64,000 bases of DNA from Halomonas sp. 328 (GCF_015645095.1 NZ_JADOTW010000022.1:1-64000); one strand, 5' to 3'. Numbered from the stretch's first letter, positions 9,969 to 19,074 are shown. Made by a program: numbers and translations. Notes: generated from the letters alone by a model not told the origin.

Positions 9969-10711
9969 CGCGCCTCGATACCCTGACCTTCGATCTGGAT
10001 GACACCCTGTGGGACAACGGCCCGGTGATGGAGCACGCAGAACAGGGCCACTACCACTGGCTGGACAGCGCCCTGAGCACCTGGCTGGAGGCCCGATTGG
10101 CCGAGCTGGGTCGCTATGGCGAGCGCTTCCCGCTGCCCACCTATGTACAGCATCGCGGCGAGGTGGCGCGGCGCTTCCCGCTGCGCCGCGGCGACTTCAC
10201 CTGGATTCGCCGCCGTAGCCTCTATGAACTGCTGGAGGCCTATGGCCTCGCCTCCCAGGAAGCCGAGATGTGGGCCACCGCCGCCATGGAGCGTTTCCTG
10301 GAACTGCGCCACCGCCTCGATCCCTACCCAGAAGTGGATGGCCTGCTGGAGGCACTGGCGGGAGAATACCGATTGGCCACCATCACCAACGGCAACGTGG
10401 ACCTCAATCGACTGCCCCTGGTGCGTCACTTCCCGGTGTCGATCATCGCCGGCGAGCTGCTCGCCCCCAAGCCCGACGCCCGCCCCTTCCTGGCCGCCCT
10501 GGCGCGACTCGACAGCGCCCCATCACGGGCCCTGCACGTGGGCGATTCCTGGAAGGAAGACGTGCTGCCGGCACGCCGCCTGGGCATGCGGGTGGCCTGG
10601 ATCGATCGTCATGGCCAGGCCGCGGATGAGGCGCTGCCGGCGGGGGTCCACCGCCTCACCCATGTGCGCGAGCTGCCGGCGTTGCTGGCCCGGCTCCAGG
10701 GCCAGGCCTGA
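9965..10711 (+). CDS. yigB: HAD-family phosphatase YigB-like
   Basis: A 248-aa haloacid-dehalogenase phosphohydrolase. Motif I is [12 protein letters not shown] (nucleophile Asp12, acid Asp14), motif II ITNGN near residue 140, and motifs III/IV K-PDARPF and [10 protein letters not shown]. In E. coli YigB dephosphorylates FMN in riboflavin metabolism, and the same gene follows xerC there. Its ATG overlaps the xerC stop. It converges on engB with 6 nt between stops and no obvious terminator. Confidence 0.85.
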   Translation: MTRLDTLTFDLDDTLWDNGPVMEHAEQGHYHWLDSALSTWLEARLAELGRYGERFPLPTYVQHRGEVARRFPLRRGDFTWIRRRSLYELLEAYGLASQEAEMWATAAMERFLELRHRLDPYPEVDGLLEALAGEYRLATITNGNVDLNRLPLVRHFPVSIIAGELLAPKPDARPFLAALARLDSAPSRALHVGDSWKEDVLPARRLGMRVAWIDRHGQAADEALPAGVHRLTHVRELPALLARLQGQA

Positions 10712-10717
10712 CGGCCG

Positions 10718-11326
10718 TTACTCGGCCGCCAACCAGCCATCCAGCCGTGCCCGGGCCTCCTCGACGCCCTCGCGCTTGAGGGCCGAGAAGAGCTGCACGC
10801 TGACCAGGTCCTCCCACTCGCGCAGGCGCTGACGCACCTGCAGCAGGGCCGCCTTGGCGGCACCGCTCTTCAGCTTGTCGGCCTTGGTCAGCAGGATATG
10901 CACCGGCATCGACTGCTCGTCGGCCCAGCCCAGCATCATCTGGTCGAACTCGGTGAGCGGGTGGCGCACGTCCATCACCAGCACCAGGCCGGCCAGGCAG
11001 GCCCGCCCGCGCAGGTACTCGCCCAGGTGGCGCTGCCACTCCAGCTTGACCTTCTCCGGCACCTTGGCGAAGCCGTAACCGGGCAGGTCCACCAGGCGCC
11101 GTCCGGTTTCCTCCCCCAGGGTGAAGAAGTTGATCAACTGGGTGCGCCCGGGGGTCTTGGAGGTGCGTGCCAGTGCCTTCTGCTGGGTCAAGGTGTTGAT
11201 GGCACTGGACTTTCCGGCGTTGGAGCGGCCGGCGAAGGCCACCTCGCGCCCCTCGTCCGGCGGGCACTGGGCCAGGGTCGGCGCACTGGTGAGAAAGCGG
11301 GCGGTCTGGTAGTTAAGAGACGGCAT
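10718..11326 (-). CDS. engB: Ribosome-biogenesis GTPase EngB (YihA/YsxC)
   Basis: A 202-aa TRAFAC GTPase needed for large-subunit assembly. G1 is GRSNAGKSS (33-41), G2 falls at TPGRTQ (58-63), G3 is DLPGYG (80-85) and G4 is TKAD. I place the start at the ATG at 11326 ([12 protein letters not shown], as in homologues). An in-frame upstream start at 11410 would run into the MITE-like repeat and is rejected. Promoter elements were not identified because the repeat occupies the upstream region. Confidence 0.94.
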   Translation of the reverse strand: MPSLNYQTARFLTSAPTLAQCPPDEGREVAFAGRSNAGKSSAINTLTQQKALARTSKTPGRTQLINFFTLGEETGRRLVDLPGYGFAKVPEKVKLEWQRHLGEYLRGRACLAGLVLVMDVRHPLTEFDQMMLGWADEQSMPVHILLTKADKLKSGAAKAALLQVRQRLREWEDLVSVQLFSALKREGVEEARARLDGWLAAE

Positions 11327-11357
11327 GGAAGGGATCCTGGCGAAAGTTCGGCTTAGG

Positions 11358-11499
11358 GGAAACATTGAATAAATCGGCGAGCGGAATGAAGCACAAGGCG
11401 CACGGCGCACAGAAACCGGAGCCTATGGGGTATAGGTGAGGATTTCGAGCACCGCGCAACGCAGTGATTCACCCGTGCAGCCATTTATGCGGTGTTTCC
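11358..11499. mobile_element. MITE-like element with imperfect terminal inverted repeats
   Basis: A 142-bp non-coding block in the engB-cytochrome c4 gap. The left end GGAAACATTGAATAAAT and the reverse complement of the right end (GGAAACACCGCATAAAT) match at 14 of 17 positions. The block is flanked by TTAGG on the left (11353-11357) and TTAGG on the right (11501-11505, one extra T), suggesting a target-site duplication. It has no ORF. The IS family that could mobilise it is not in this window. I recall similar sequences being dispersed in gammaproteobacterial genomes, but could not check this. Confidence 0.55.
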
Positions 11500-11523
11500 T
11501 TTAGGTGGCAGGTCGGGCACAGA

Positions 11524-11552
11524 TTCACCTCACCCCGGCGAGTCGTTATAAT
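11524..11552 (+). promoter_or_regulatory. Sigma-70 promoter of cytochrome c4
   Basis: TTCACC (11524-11529), a 17-nt spacer and a perfect TATAAT (11547-11552). It is followed by a long leader of about 140 nt before the cytochrome ATG at 11701. The promoter begins 25 bp after the MITE-like element. Confidence 0.65.
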
Positions 11553-11700
11553 GCCCTGTATTTTTCAGCGACCTGGGGCACGTTAGTGTACCACCCTGCT
11601 CTCGCCGACAACGAACCGCGCCCGATAGAGGCGCAGCATGGACAGCGGGCGGCGCCCAGGATACGTTCCGGTCAACAATCAACGGCATAGTGGATTAGCG

Positions 11701-12315
11701 ATGAGAAAGTTACTGGCAAGCCTGGCCCTGACCATGGGCGCAGTGGGCGTGGCCCACGCCGACCTCCAGGGCGACCCCGCCGCGGGTCGCGAGAAGGCGC
11801 AGACCTGCGCCGCCTGTCACGGCCAGACGGGCATCAGCCCCTCTCCGGCCTTCCCGCACCTGGCGGGCCAGCAGGCCTCCTACCTGGCCAAGCAGATCAT
11901 GGATATCCGTGACGGCGAGCGCCCGGTGCCGCAGATGGCCGGTCAGGTGGACAACTTCAGCGACCAGGATGCCTGGGACGTGGCGGCCTTCTTCGCCCAG
12001 CAGGACGCCAACCTGGGGCAGGCCGACCCGGACGAGGAGCTGGTGGCCCGTGGGCGCGAGCTCTACCGTGCCGGCGACATGGGCAAGGGCATCCCGGCCT
12101 GTGCCGCCTGCCACACCCCCACCGGCCAGGGCATCGGCTCCGCCGTCTACCCGGCCCTGAGCGGCCAGTTCGCCGACTACACCGTGGCCACCCTGCAGGA
12201 CTTCGCCCGCGGTGAGCGCGCCAATGACCCCAACGGCATCATGCGCGATATCGCCGCCAAGATGAGCGACCGCGACATGGAAGCGGTGGCCAACTATGTG
12301 CTGGGCCTGCACTGA
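11701..12315 (+). CDS. Diheme cytochrome c4
   Basis: Periplasmic cytochrome c4 (204 aa) that passes electrons to terminal oxidases. A signal peptide (1-20, cleavage after AHA) is followed by two class-I c-type domains with heme motifs CAACH at 36-40 and 134-138; distal Met ligands are plausible in PQM and KMS. The ATG at 11701 is chosen because it begins the signal peptide; the upstream in-frame ATG (11638) would mask it. The neighbours engB and dsbA match the Pseudomonas order, and the DsbA/c-type linkage fits periplasmic thiol chemistry. Confidence 0.93.
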   Translation: MRKLLASLALTMGAVGVAHADLQGDPAAGREKAQTCAACHGQTGISPSPAFPHLAGQQASYLAKQIMDIRDGERPVPQMAGQVDNFSDQDAWDVAAFFAQQDANLGQADPDEELVARGRELYRAGDMGKGIPACAACHTPTGQGIGSAVYPALSGQFADYTVATLQDFARGERANDPNGIMRDIAAKMSDRDMEAVANYVLGLH

Positions 12316-12337
12316 GGCCGTGCCGGCCTAGCGCTTC

Positions 12338-12375
12338 ACGACCGGGGGCGGCCAGATGGCCGCCCCCGGTCGTTT
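12338..12375 (+). terminator. Strong hairpin terminator after cytochrome c4
   Basis: A perfect 16-bp stem (12338-12353 with 12358-12373, loop AGAT) containing GGGGGCGGCC and ending in TTT. It separates the cytochrome gene from dsbA. Confidence 0.85.
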
Positions 12376-12478
12376 GGGAACCCCGCCGCCCCATCGCGCT
12401 CAAACCCAGCGACGCGCCCGGCAAGGGGCGGCGAATCCTGTTACCTTTACCCCTATTCATGCTCCAAGGAGTTCTCGC

Positions 12479-13117
12479 ATGCTCAAGCCCCTGATGGCAT
12501 CCCTGGCGATCTTCGGCCTGGCCGGCCTGGCCCAGGCCCAGTCCACCCCCCTGGTGGAGGGCCAGCACTACGAGCGGCTGCCCAGCCCGGTGGAAACGGT
12601 GGTGGACGAGGGGCAGATCGAGGTCACCGAGGCCTTCTGGTATGGCTGTCCCCACTGCTATCGCCTGCAGCCGAGCGTGAGCGAGTGGTACCCCACCCTG
12701 GAGGACGACGTCAGCGTGGTGCACATGCCCGCCACCATGGGCGGCGACTGGAACCTCCACGCCGGGGTCTACTATGCCGCCGAGGCCCTGGGCATCCTCG
12801 ACGAGGTGCATGCCGAGATCTTCGACGCCATCCACCAGCGGGGCAAACGCCTCACCGATACCGACGACGTGGCCGCCTTCTTCGCCGAGCATGGGGTCGA
12901 CGAGGCGGAGGCTCGAGAGGCGCTGACCTCCTTCGGCGTCCGCTCCCGGGTCAACCAGGCCCATAGCCGCATGCGCGCCATGCGCCTGATGGGAGTCCCG
13001 GCCCTGATCATCGACGGTCGTTACCTGGTCAGCCCCTCCAGCGCGGGCAGCCTGGAAAACATGCCGCAGATCGCCGAGGCCCTGATCGACAAGGTGCGTC
13101 AGGAGCGAGGCGAGTAA
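12479..13117 (+). CDS. dsbA: Thiol:disulfide interchange protein DsbA
   Basis: Periplasmic dithiol oxidase (212 aa). A signal peptide (1-20, AQA) precedes a thioredoxin fold with an inserted helical domain. The active site is CPHC (Cys57-Cys60) and the cis-proline loop is GVPALII near residue 170. The ATG at 12479 has AAGGAG 7 nt upstream. It is separated from cytochrome c4 by a terminator, so it should have its own promoter in 12376-12465, where no clear hexamers were seen. The EEP-family gene follows after 4 nt. Confidence 0.95.
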   Translation: MLKPLMASLAIFGLAGLAQAQSTPLVEGQHYERLPSPVETVVDEGQIEVTEAFWYGCPHCYRLQPSVSEWYPTLEDDVSVVHMPATMGGDWNLHAGVYYAAEALGILDEVHAEIFDAIHQRGKRLTDTDDVAAFFAEHGVDEAEAREALTSFGVRSRVNQAHSRMRAMRLMGVPALIIDGRYLVSPSSAGSLENMPQIAEALIDKVRQERGE

Positions 13118-13121
13118 CCCC

Positions 13122-13943
13122 ATGACCCAGGCCGAGGCCATGAGACCCTTCCATCAGCCGGACCATCTTCGCCTGCTCACCTTCAATATGCAGGTGGGCA
13201 TTCATACCTCGGCCTATCACCACTACCTGACCCGCAGCTGGCAGCACCTGCTGCCCCACCCCAAGCGGCGGGGGCGCCTGGACATGGTCGGCGAGGTCCT
13301 CGGGCAGTTCGATATCGTCGGCCTCCAGGAGGTCGACGGGGGCAGCTTCCGTTCCAGCCAGATCAATCAGGTGGAGTACCTGGCGCAACGAGCCGGCTTC
13401 CCCCACCACTTCCAGCAGCTCAATCGCAACCTGGGACGCTTCGCCCAGCACAGCAACGGCCTGCTGTCGCGGCTGCCGCCGGCGCATATCGAGGAGCACC
13501 GCCTGCCCGGCACCCTGCCCGGCCGCGGCGCCATCCATGCCCGCTACGGCGAGGGCCCCGACGCCCTGCACCTCTTCGTCGCTCACCTGGCCCTGAGTCA
13601 CCGCGGTCGCATGCGCCAGCTCGACTACCTCAGCGAGCTGATTACCCCCTTGCGCCATGTGGTGGTGATGGGGGATCTCAACTGCACCCCGGACCAGATC
13701 CACGCCCACCCCAACTTCTGCGCGGCCCTGCCCCTGCATCCGGTCAAGCCGCTGCTCAGCTACCCCTCCTGGCAGCCCCGCCGGGCCCTGGACCATATTC
13801 TGCTATCCGACTCCCTGGTGGCCGAGGAGGTGCGCGTCCTGGATCACCTCTTCTCGGATCACCTGCCGGTGGCGGTGGACGTTCACCTGCCAAACGCCTG
13901 CCAGCTCGCCCTCTATCAGCATATCCAGGCCACCAAGAACTGA
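13122..13943 (+). CDS. Endonuclease/exonuclease/phosphatase family protein
   Basis: A 273-aa EEP-superfamily metal-dependent hydrolase. Signature blocks are LTFNMQ (17-22), LQEVD (about 67-71), the catalytic GDLNCTP (about 183-189), DHILLS and SDHLPV near the C-terminus. No signal peptide is evident. It lies directly after dsbA, a conserved pair in Pseudomonas relatives, probably in one transcript. The substrate (DNA, phospholipid or inositol phosphate) cannot be inferred. A second ATG at 13140 is an alternative start. Confidence 0.85.
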   Translation: MTQAEAMRPFHQPDHLRLLTFNMQVGIHTSAYHHYLTRSWQHLLPHPKRRGRLDMVGEVLGQFDIVGLQEVDGGSFRSSQINQVEYLAQRAGFPHHFQQLNRNLGRFAQHSNGLLSRLPPAHIEEHRLPGTLPGRGAIHARYGEGPDALHLFVAHLALSHRGRMRQLDYLSELITPLRHVVVMGDLNCTPDQIHAHPNFCAALPLHPVKPLLSYPSWQPRRALDHILLSDSLVAEEVRVLDHLFSDHLPVAVDVHLPNACQLALYQHIQATKN

Positions 13944-14026
13944 TACCTCGTTGAGGGCAGCGGATGACGTCCGGCGTCGAATCGGCGATGATGCCGCCTT
14001 CCGTTGAACAATAACGAGACCTTCCC

Positions 14027-14587
14027 ATGACAACGACTCGCGAACCGACGGGCCGCGAACCGGTGTGGCTCGGGTGGATCGAGGGCGTGATCGAGACCCT
14101 CGGCCGGGCCATCGCCTGGCTGACCCTGGCGATGATGCTGGTGCAGTTCGTGCTAGTGGTGATGCGCTACGCCCTGGGCATCCACAGCATGGCCATGCAG
14201 GAGTCGGTAATGATCATGCACGCCATCGTCTTCATGCTGGGGGCCGCCTATACCCTCAAGCATGACGGCCATGTGCGGGTGGACATCTTCTATCGCCGCC
14301 TCTCCGCCAAGGGCCGCGCCTGGATCGACCTGGCCGGCACCCTCTTCCTGCTGATTCCGGTGGTGCTCTTCATCGGCCTCGGCAGCCTCAAGTACGTGCG
14401 CAGCAGCTGGGCCATCCTGGAACGCACCTCGGACGCCAACCTGCCGGTGGTCTACCTGGTCAAGAGCCTGATTCCGCTGATGGCCCTGCTGCTGCTGATC
14501 CAGGGCATCGCCCTGCTGATTCGCCAGGTGCTGATCCTGCGCGGCCGCCTGGCGGCCCCTGACCCCGAGCACGAGGAGGTGCTCTAG
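14027..14587 (+). CDS. TRAP transporter small permease (DctQ type)
   Basis: A 186-aa inner-membrane protein with four predicted helices (about 25-45, 60-80, 100-120, 145-165), the layout of the TRAP small subunit. The KHDGHVRVDIFYRRL segment after helix 2 is the DctQ signature. The stop overlaps the GTG start of the large permease. No DctP-type binding protein is adjacent on either side. The substrate is unknown. Confidence 0.88.
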   Translation: MTTTREPTGREPVWLGWIEGVIETLGRAIAWLTLAMMLVQFVLVVMRYALGIHSMAMQESVMIMHAIVFMLGAAYTLKHDGHVRVDIFYRRLSAKGRAWIDLAGTLFLLIPVVLFIGLGSLKYVRSSWAILERTSDANLPVVYLVKSLIPLMALLLLIQGIALLIRQVLILRGRLAAPDPEHEEVL

Positions 14588-15990
14588 TGCTCGACTACAT
14601 GCCGCTCTTCCTGTTCGCGACCATCTGCATCGTGCTAATGCTCGGCTACCCGGTGGCGCTGGCCCTGGCCGGCACCGCCCTGGCCTTCGCCGGCCTCGGC
14701 CTGGGCCTGGAGGCCCTGGGCGTGGCGCTGCACTTCGAATCCAACTTCCTCGCCGCCATGCCCAACCGGGTCTACGGCATCATGACCAACCAGACCCTGC
14801 TGGCGGTACCGCTCTTCGTGCTGATGGGGGTGCTGCTGGAGAAGTCGCGGGTCGCCGAGACCCTGCTCGATGCCATGGCCCTGGCCTTCGGAGCCCTGCG
14901 CGGCGGCCTGGGCATCGCGGTGATCCTGGTCGGCATGCTGCTGGCCGCCTCCACCGGCATCGTCGGCGCCACCGTGGTGACCATGGGCCTGCTGTCGCTG
15001 CCCACCATGCTCAAGCGCGGCTACTCCCCGGCACTGGCCACCGGCACCATCTGCGCCACCGGCACCCTGGGCCAGATCATCCCCCCCTCCATCGCCCTGG
15101 TGCTGCTGGGCGACGTGCTCTCCAACGCCTACCAGCAGGCGCAGCTCTCCATGGGGGTGTGGAGCCCCAAGACGGTATCGGTGGGCGACCTCTTCGTCGG
15201 CGCCCTGGTCCCGGGACTGATCCTGGTGGTGGCCTATATCGCCTATGTGGCGATCACCGCCTGGCTCAAGCCACAGCTGGCGCCCCCCGCCGACCGCCAG
15301 GCGCTGATGCAGGAGCTCGGCCACCGCGGCAGCATCTGGCCGCTGCTGCTCAAGGGCCTGGTACCGCCGGTGGTGCTGATCGTCGCCGTGCTGGGCTCGA
15401 TCCTCGGCGGCTTCGCCACCCCCACCGAGGCCTCGGCGGTAGGGGCCTTCGGTGCCCTGGTACTGGCCGGGGTCAAGGGCCGGGTGACCCCGACCATGCT
15501 CAAGGAGGTGGCCCGCACCACCACCCAGGTCACCAGCATGGTGTTCCTGATCCTGATCGGCGCCACCCTCTTCTCCCTGGTGTTCCGTGCCTATGGTGGC
15601 GAGGAGCTGGTCACCGAGCTGTTCGAGGCGATGCCCGGCGGCGTGGTGGGGGCCATGCTGATCGTGATGCTGGTGATGTTCCTGCTGGGCTTTATCCTCG
15701 ATTTCATCGAGATCACCTTCGTGGTGGTGCCCATCGTCGGCCCGGTGCTGCTGGCCATGGGCATTGACCCCATCTGGCTGGGGGTGATGATCGCCATCAA
15801 CCTGCAGACCTCCTTCCTCACCCCGCCCTTCGGCTTCGCGCTCTTCTACCTGCGCGGGGTGACGCCGGACTCGGTCCCCACCTCGGCCATCTATCGCGGG
15901 GTGATTCCCTTTATCCTGCTGCAACTCAGCATGCTGCTGGCCCTGGCCGCCTTCCCGGGACTGGCCACCTGGCTGCCCTCGATTCTGTAA
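14587..15990 (+). CDS. TRAP transporter large permease (DctM type)
   Basis: A 467-aa multi-helix membrane protein of the DctM/ion-transporter family. It starts at a GTG within the TAGTG overlap with the small permease. Helices run throughout; AASTGIVGATVVTMG and GGFATPTEASAVGAFGAL are characteristic family blocks. A hydrophilic insert around residues 190-260 gives the longer DctM form annotated in databases as mannitol/chloroaromatic type. With dctQ it should form the Na+-driven permease, but its binding protein must be encoded elsewhere. Confidence 0.9.
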   Translation: MLDYMPLFLFATICIVLMLGYPVALALAGTALAFAGLGLGLEALGVALHFESNFLAAMPNRVYGIMTNQTLLAVPLFVLMGVLLEKSRVAETLLDAMALAFGALRGGLGIAVILVGMLLAASTGIVGATVVTMGLLSLPTMLKRGYSPALATGTICATGTLGQIIPPSIALVLLGDVLSNAYQQAQLSMGVWSPKTVSVGDLFVGALVPGLILVVAYIAYVAITAWLKPQLAPPADRQALMQELGHRGSIWPLLLKGLVPPVVLIVAVLGSILGGFATPTEASAVGAFGALVLAGVKGRVTPTMLKEVARTTTQVTSMVFLILIGATLFSLVFRAYGGEELVTELFEAMPGGVVGAMLIVMLVMFLLGFILDFIEITFVVVPIVGPVLLAMGIDPIWLGVMIAINLQTSFLTPPFGFALFYLRGVTPDSVPTSAIYRGVIPFILLQLSMLLALAAFPGLATWLPSIL

Positions 15991-15995
15991 GCCGT

Positions 15996-16016
15996 GGGGC
16001 CGGCGCTGCCGGCCCC
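15996..16016. terminator. Hairpin between convergent TRAP dctM and yqaA
   Basis: A GGGGCCGG/CCGGCCCC 8-bp stem with a 5-nt loop sits 5 bp after the dctM stop and just before the yqaA stop on the other strand. There is no long T tract, so efficiency is uncertain. Confidence 0.5.
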
Positions 16017-16023
16017 GCTTCCC

Positions 16024-16461
16024 TCAGGCGCCGCCGCAAAGCGGTGCCAGCCACTGCTGGGCCAGCAGCAGCACCACCGCGTAGCGGGTGCCCTTGGCCA
16101 GGGTGATCAGCAGGATGGCGCGCCACCAGGGCAGGCGAAAGACCCCGGCCAGCACCGTCAGTGGATCGCCGATCACCGGCGCCCAGGAGAGCAGCAGGCT
16201 CCATTCGCCGAAGCGGTGATACCAGCGCTCGGCCCGGGCCAGCCCCGCCGGCGAGGCGGGAAACCAGCGGCGATCCTGGAAGCGCCGCGCATAGCGCCCC
16301 ATCCACACATTGATCAGGCTGCCCAGGGTGTTGCCGGCGGTGGCCACCGCCCAGAGCAGCAGGGCCGGCTCGCCGATGCACCAGAGCCGGGCCAGCCACA
16401 CCTCGGAGCCGCCGGGCAGCAGGGTGGCACTGACCAGGGCCACTAAAAAGAGGCTCAGCAT
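16024..16461 (-). CDS. YqaA/DedA-type membrane protein
   Basis: A 145-aa membrane protein of the YqaA branch of the VTT/DedA superfamily. It has hydrophobic segments at about 1-20, 32-55 and 88-140 and the conserved block FGEWSLLLSWAPVIGDPLTVLAGVF compressed around residues 85-110, with the Arg/Pro and Gly-Asp-Pro features of the family. DedA proteins flip lipids or support envelope homeostasis; this small branch is uncharacterised. It is divergent from thiD. Confidence 0.8.
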   Translation of the reverse strand: MLSLFLVALVSATLLPGGSEVWLARLWCIGEPALLLWAVATAGNTLGSLINVWMGRYARRFQDRRWFPASPAGLARAERWYHRFGEWSLLLSWAPVIGDPLTVLAGVFRLPWWRAILLITLAKGTRYAVVLLLAQQWLAPLCGGA

Positions 16462-16520
16462 GGCGAGCCCCCCACCCCTTGCAGTAGGCTAGACCGCGAC
16501 ATCAACGACAAGACCTCCCC

Positions 16521-17333
16521 ATGAACGACACTCCCCCGATTCCCAAGCTGCTGACCATCGCCGGCTCCGATCCCAGTGGTGGCGCCGGCATCCAGGCCGA
16601 CCTCAAGACCTTCTCGGCGCTGGGTGCCTATGGTACCAGCGTGATCACCGCCCTGACCGCCCAGAACACCCAGGGGGTGACCGGGGTGTATCCGGTGCCG
16701 GCGGACTTTATCGCCGCCCAGCTGGAGACCCTGCTCGACGATATCGCCATCGACGCCGTGAAGATCGGCATGGTGGCCAGCCGCGAGGTGGCCGAGGCGA
16801 TCCGCGCGGCGCTGACCCAACGGCGCCCGCGCTGGGTCGTGCTCGACCCGGTGATGGTGGCCAAGAGCGGCGATGTGCTGGTGGATGACGCCGGCATCCG
16901 CGCGGTACGCGAGCTGCTGGTGCCCCTGGCCGACCTGATCACCCCCAACCTGCCGGAGGCGGCGGTGCTGCTGGACGCCCCGGTCCCGGACGACGCCGAA
17001 GGCATGGAGGCGCTGCTGCCCCGGCTGCAGGCCCTGGGCGCCCCCCGGGTGCTGCTCAAGGGCGGCCACCTGCGCGGCGAGCGCTGCCCGGACCTGCTGG
17101 TGGACGAGCATGGCGCCCAGTGGCTCGATGGGCCACGTATCGCCACTCCCAACCTGCACGGCACCGGCTGCTCGCTCTCCTCGGCCATCGCCGCCTGCCT
17201 GGCCCATCGCGACGCCCCCCTGGCGGCGGTGACCGAGGCCAAGGCCTGGCTGGAGCGGGCCCTGGCCGAGAGCCATCGGCTGGGCGTCGGCCGCGGCCAG
17301 GGGCCGGTGCACCACTTCCACGCCTGGTGGTAA
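16521..17333 (+). CDS. thiD: Hydroxymethylpyrimidine/phosphomethylpyrimidine kinase
   Basis: ThiD (270 aa, ribokinase fold) phosphorylates HMP and HMP-P for thiamine synthesis and salvage. The N-terminal motif TIAGSDPSGGAGIQADLK and the anion hole with catalytic cysteine GTGCSLSSAIAA (about 213-224) are present. The ATG at 16521 fits the usual N-terminus. No TPP riboswitch fold is apparent in the 59 nt upstream. Other thiamine genes, thiS and thiG, lie 14 kb away. Confidence 0.94.
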   Translation: MNDTPPIPKLLTIAGSDPSGGAGIQADLKTFSALGAYGTSVITALTAQNTQGVTGVYPVPADFIAAQLETLLDDIAIDAVKIGMVASREVAEAIRAALTQRRPRWVVLDPVMVAKSGDVLVDDAGIRAVRELLVPLADLITPNLPEAAVLLDAPVPDDAEGMEALLPRLQALGAPRVLLKGGHLRGERCPDLLVDEHGAQWLDGPRIATPNLHGTGCSLSSAIAACLAHRDAPLAAVTEAKAWLERALAESHRLGVGRGQGPVHHFHAWW

Positions 17334-17405
17334 CGCCTTGCGGGGGAGCGGTTAAGCCACCATCCTGAGGTGAGGCATCGCCACTACCCGAGGGAGGGAG
17401 AGACC

Positions 17406-18251
17406 ATGACCCGCACCCTGCTGTTCGCCTGTGACCTGTCGGCGGAGAACCGTGCCGCCTTCGGCCGAGCCATCCAACTGGCGGTGGACAGCGGGGCCCG
17501 CCTCGATGCCCTGCACGTGCTCGACCCCCACCTGCCGCGCCAGGCGCTGCACGACCTGGAGCCGGCGGTGGTGGCGGAGATGGAGCGCCTGCTCACCGAT
17601 ATCCGCGAAGACTATGCGCTGCCCGCCCCCCAGGTGCTGCTGCAGACCGTGGCCGGCACGCCCTTCGAGGAGATCATCCGCGAGGCCCACGAACGCCAGG
17701 CCGACCTGATCCTGCTCGGCGGGCATCGCAAGCGCGGCGAACCGGAACTGGTGGCCGGTACCACCCTGGCCCGGGTGATCCGTGGCGCCCCCTGCCCGGT
17801 GATCTCGGCCATCCACCCGGTGACCCAGGAGTGGCGGGATATCCTCGTACCGGTGGACTTCTCGCTGACCTGTCGCCATACCCTGCGCGAGACCCTCAAG
17901 CGCTTCCCCGAGTCACGGCTGACCCTGCTGCACGCCTGGGATATCCCCGGTGAGCGGGAGCTGGGCTCCAGCGGCGACTTCGCCCGCTGGCGGGATGGCG
18001 AGCTGGCCCGGCTGCGCGAACAGCTCGAGCGGGAAGTGGATCAGTTGATGAACGAGGTGGAGTCGGTCCCGGAGCTGAGCCTGGAGCTGGAGCAGGGCGA
18101 CCCCCTGGAGGTGCTGCTGACCCGGCTGCGGCGCCAGCCCCCGGACCTGCTGGCCCTGGGCTACCGCGGGCGTCGCGGCCAGCAGCGCCGCCTGACCGCT
18201 CAACTGCTCGCCGAACCCCATTGCGACATCATGGTGTGTCGCGCCTGGTAG
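17406..18251 (+). CDS. Tandem universal stress protein
   Basis: A 281-aa protein with two UspA domains (about 3-138 and 148-281). The first half has LLFACDLSAENRAA and PCPVIS ends; the second begins DILVPVDFSLTCRH. A Gly-rich ATP loop appears only in part (GGHRKRG, GYRGRRGQQRR), so ATP binding is doubtful. I start at ATG 17406 because AGGGAGGGAG lies just upstream; an in-frame ATG at 17370 would add 12 residues containing that ribosome-binding site. It is a single-gene unit between thiD and dtd. Confidence 0.85.
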   Translation: MTRTLLFACDLSAENRAAFGRAIQLAVDSGARLDALHVLDPHLPRQALHDLEPAVVAEMERLLTDIREDYALPAPQVLLQTVAGTPFEEIIREAHERQADLILLGGHRKRGEPELVAGTTLARVIRGAPCPVISAIHPVTQEWRDILVPVDFSLTCRHTLRETLKRFPESRLTLLHAWDIPGERELGSSGDFARWRDGELARLREQLEREVDQLMNEVESVPELSLELEQGDPLEVLLTRLRRQPPDLLALGYRGRRGQQRRLTAQLLAEPHCDIMVCRAW

Positions 18252-18346
18252 AGTAGGCCGTTATTCCTTATTCCATTTCGAGCCCTGCTGGGCCGCTGAT
18301 CGATGAGCATGCTACCCTCCTGCGCCGACACTCAGGAGGAGAGCCA

Positions 18347-18784
18347 ATGCGAGCCTTGATTCAGCGGGTACGCCACGCCCGGGTGGTGGTGGCGGGCCAG
18401 GAAGTGGGCGCCATCGACCAGGGCCTGCTGGCCCTGGTGGGGGTGGAAAAGGGCGATGATCGGGCTCGAGCCGACAAGCTGCTGCACAAGCTGCTGCACT
18501 ATCGGGTCTTCGCCGACGACGACGGCAAGATGAATCGCGACCTGCAGCAGGTGGCGGGCGGCCTGCTGCTGGTCTCCCAGTTCACCCTGGCCGCGGATAC
18601 CCGCAAGGGGCTGCGTCCCAGCTTCTCCAGCGCCGCGCCCCCCGCCGAGGGCGAAGCGCTGTTCGACTACCTGGTGAGCCAGGCCCGGGCCGCCTGGCCA
18701 CGGGTCGCCACCGGCGAGTTCGGCGCCGAGATGCAGGTGGAGCTGATCAATGACGGCCCGGTGACCTTCCTGCTGGAGAGCTGA
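18347..18784 (+). CDS. dtd: D-aminoacyl-tRNA deacylase
   Basis: Dtd (145 aa) hydrolyses D-amino acids from tRNA. The family motifs [17 protein letters not shown] (about 78-94) and the Gly-cisPro motif NDGPVTF at the C-terminus are complete, and the length is canonical. AGGAGG is 7 nt before the ATG. It converges with the small lipoprotein gene. Confidence 0.96.
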   Translation: MRALIQRVRHARVVVAGQEVGAIDQGLLALVGVEKGDDRARADKLLHKLLHYRVFADDDGKMNRDLQQVAGGLLLVSQFTLAADTRKGLRPSFSSAAPPAEGEALFDYLVSQARAAWPRVATGEFGAEMQVELINDGPVTFLLES

Positions 18785-18795
18785 GCCGGGCCCTC

Positions 18796-19056
18796 TCAGT
18801 TGAGCCCCTGATACTGGAAGGCCAGGGCCTCGCCACCCAGGAACTGGGCATGGATGGTCCGCGCCCCTCTTCCCCAGGTGCAGAGGTCCACCATCAGGGC
18901 GCCGTGGCACTCCTTGGGCGAACCGAGGATCGCCTCGACCTGGGCCCGGCTCATGCCGACCTCCAGGCGCTGGTAGTTGTCCAGAGTCAGTCGCGGATTG
19001 GCGCAGCCGACCAGGGCGACCAACAGCAGCGCGACCGGCACGAATCGCAGGATCAT
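18796..19056 (-). CDS. Small lipoprotein with SmpA/BamE-like domain
   Basis: An 86-aa lipoprotein. The signal peptide ends in LLVALVGC (lipobox cysteine 18), followed by LTLDNYQRLEVGMSRAQVEAILGSP, the start of a BamE/SmpA-OmlA-like fold (DUF3862-type) with the GM-x-x-x-V-x-x-ILG pattern. It is too short to be BamE itself. It follows the ABC-F gene by 18 nt on the same strand and may be co-transcribed with it. Its function is unknown. Confidence 0.8.
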   Translation of the reverse strand: MILRFVPVALLLVALVGCANPRLTLDNYQRLEVGMSRAQVEAILGSPKECHGALMVDLCTWGRGARTIHAQFLGGEALAFQYQGLN

Positions 19057-19074
19057 GGGGCACCTCCTCGGGAG

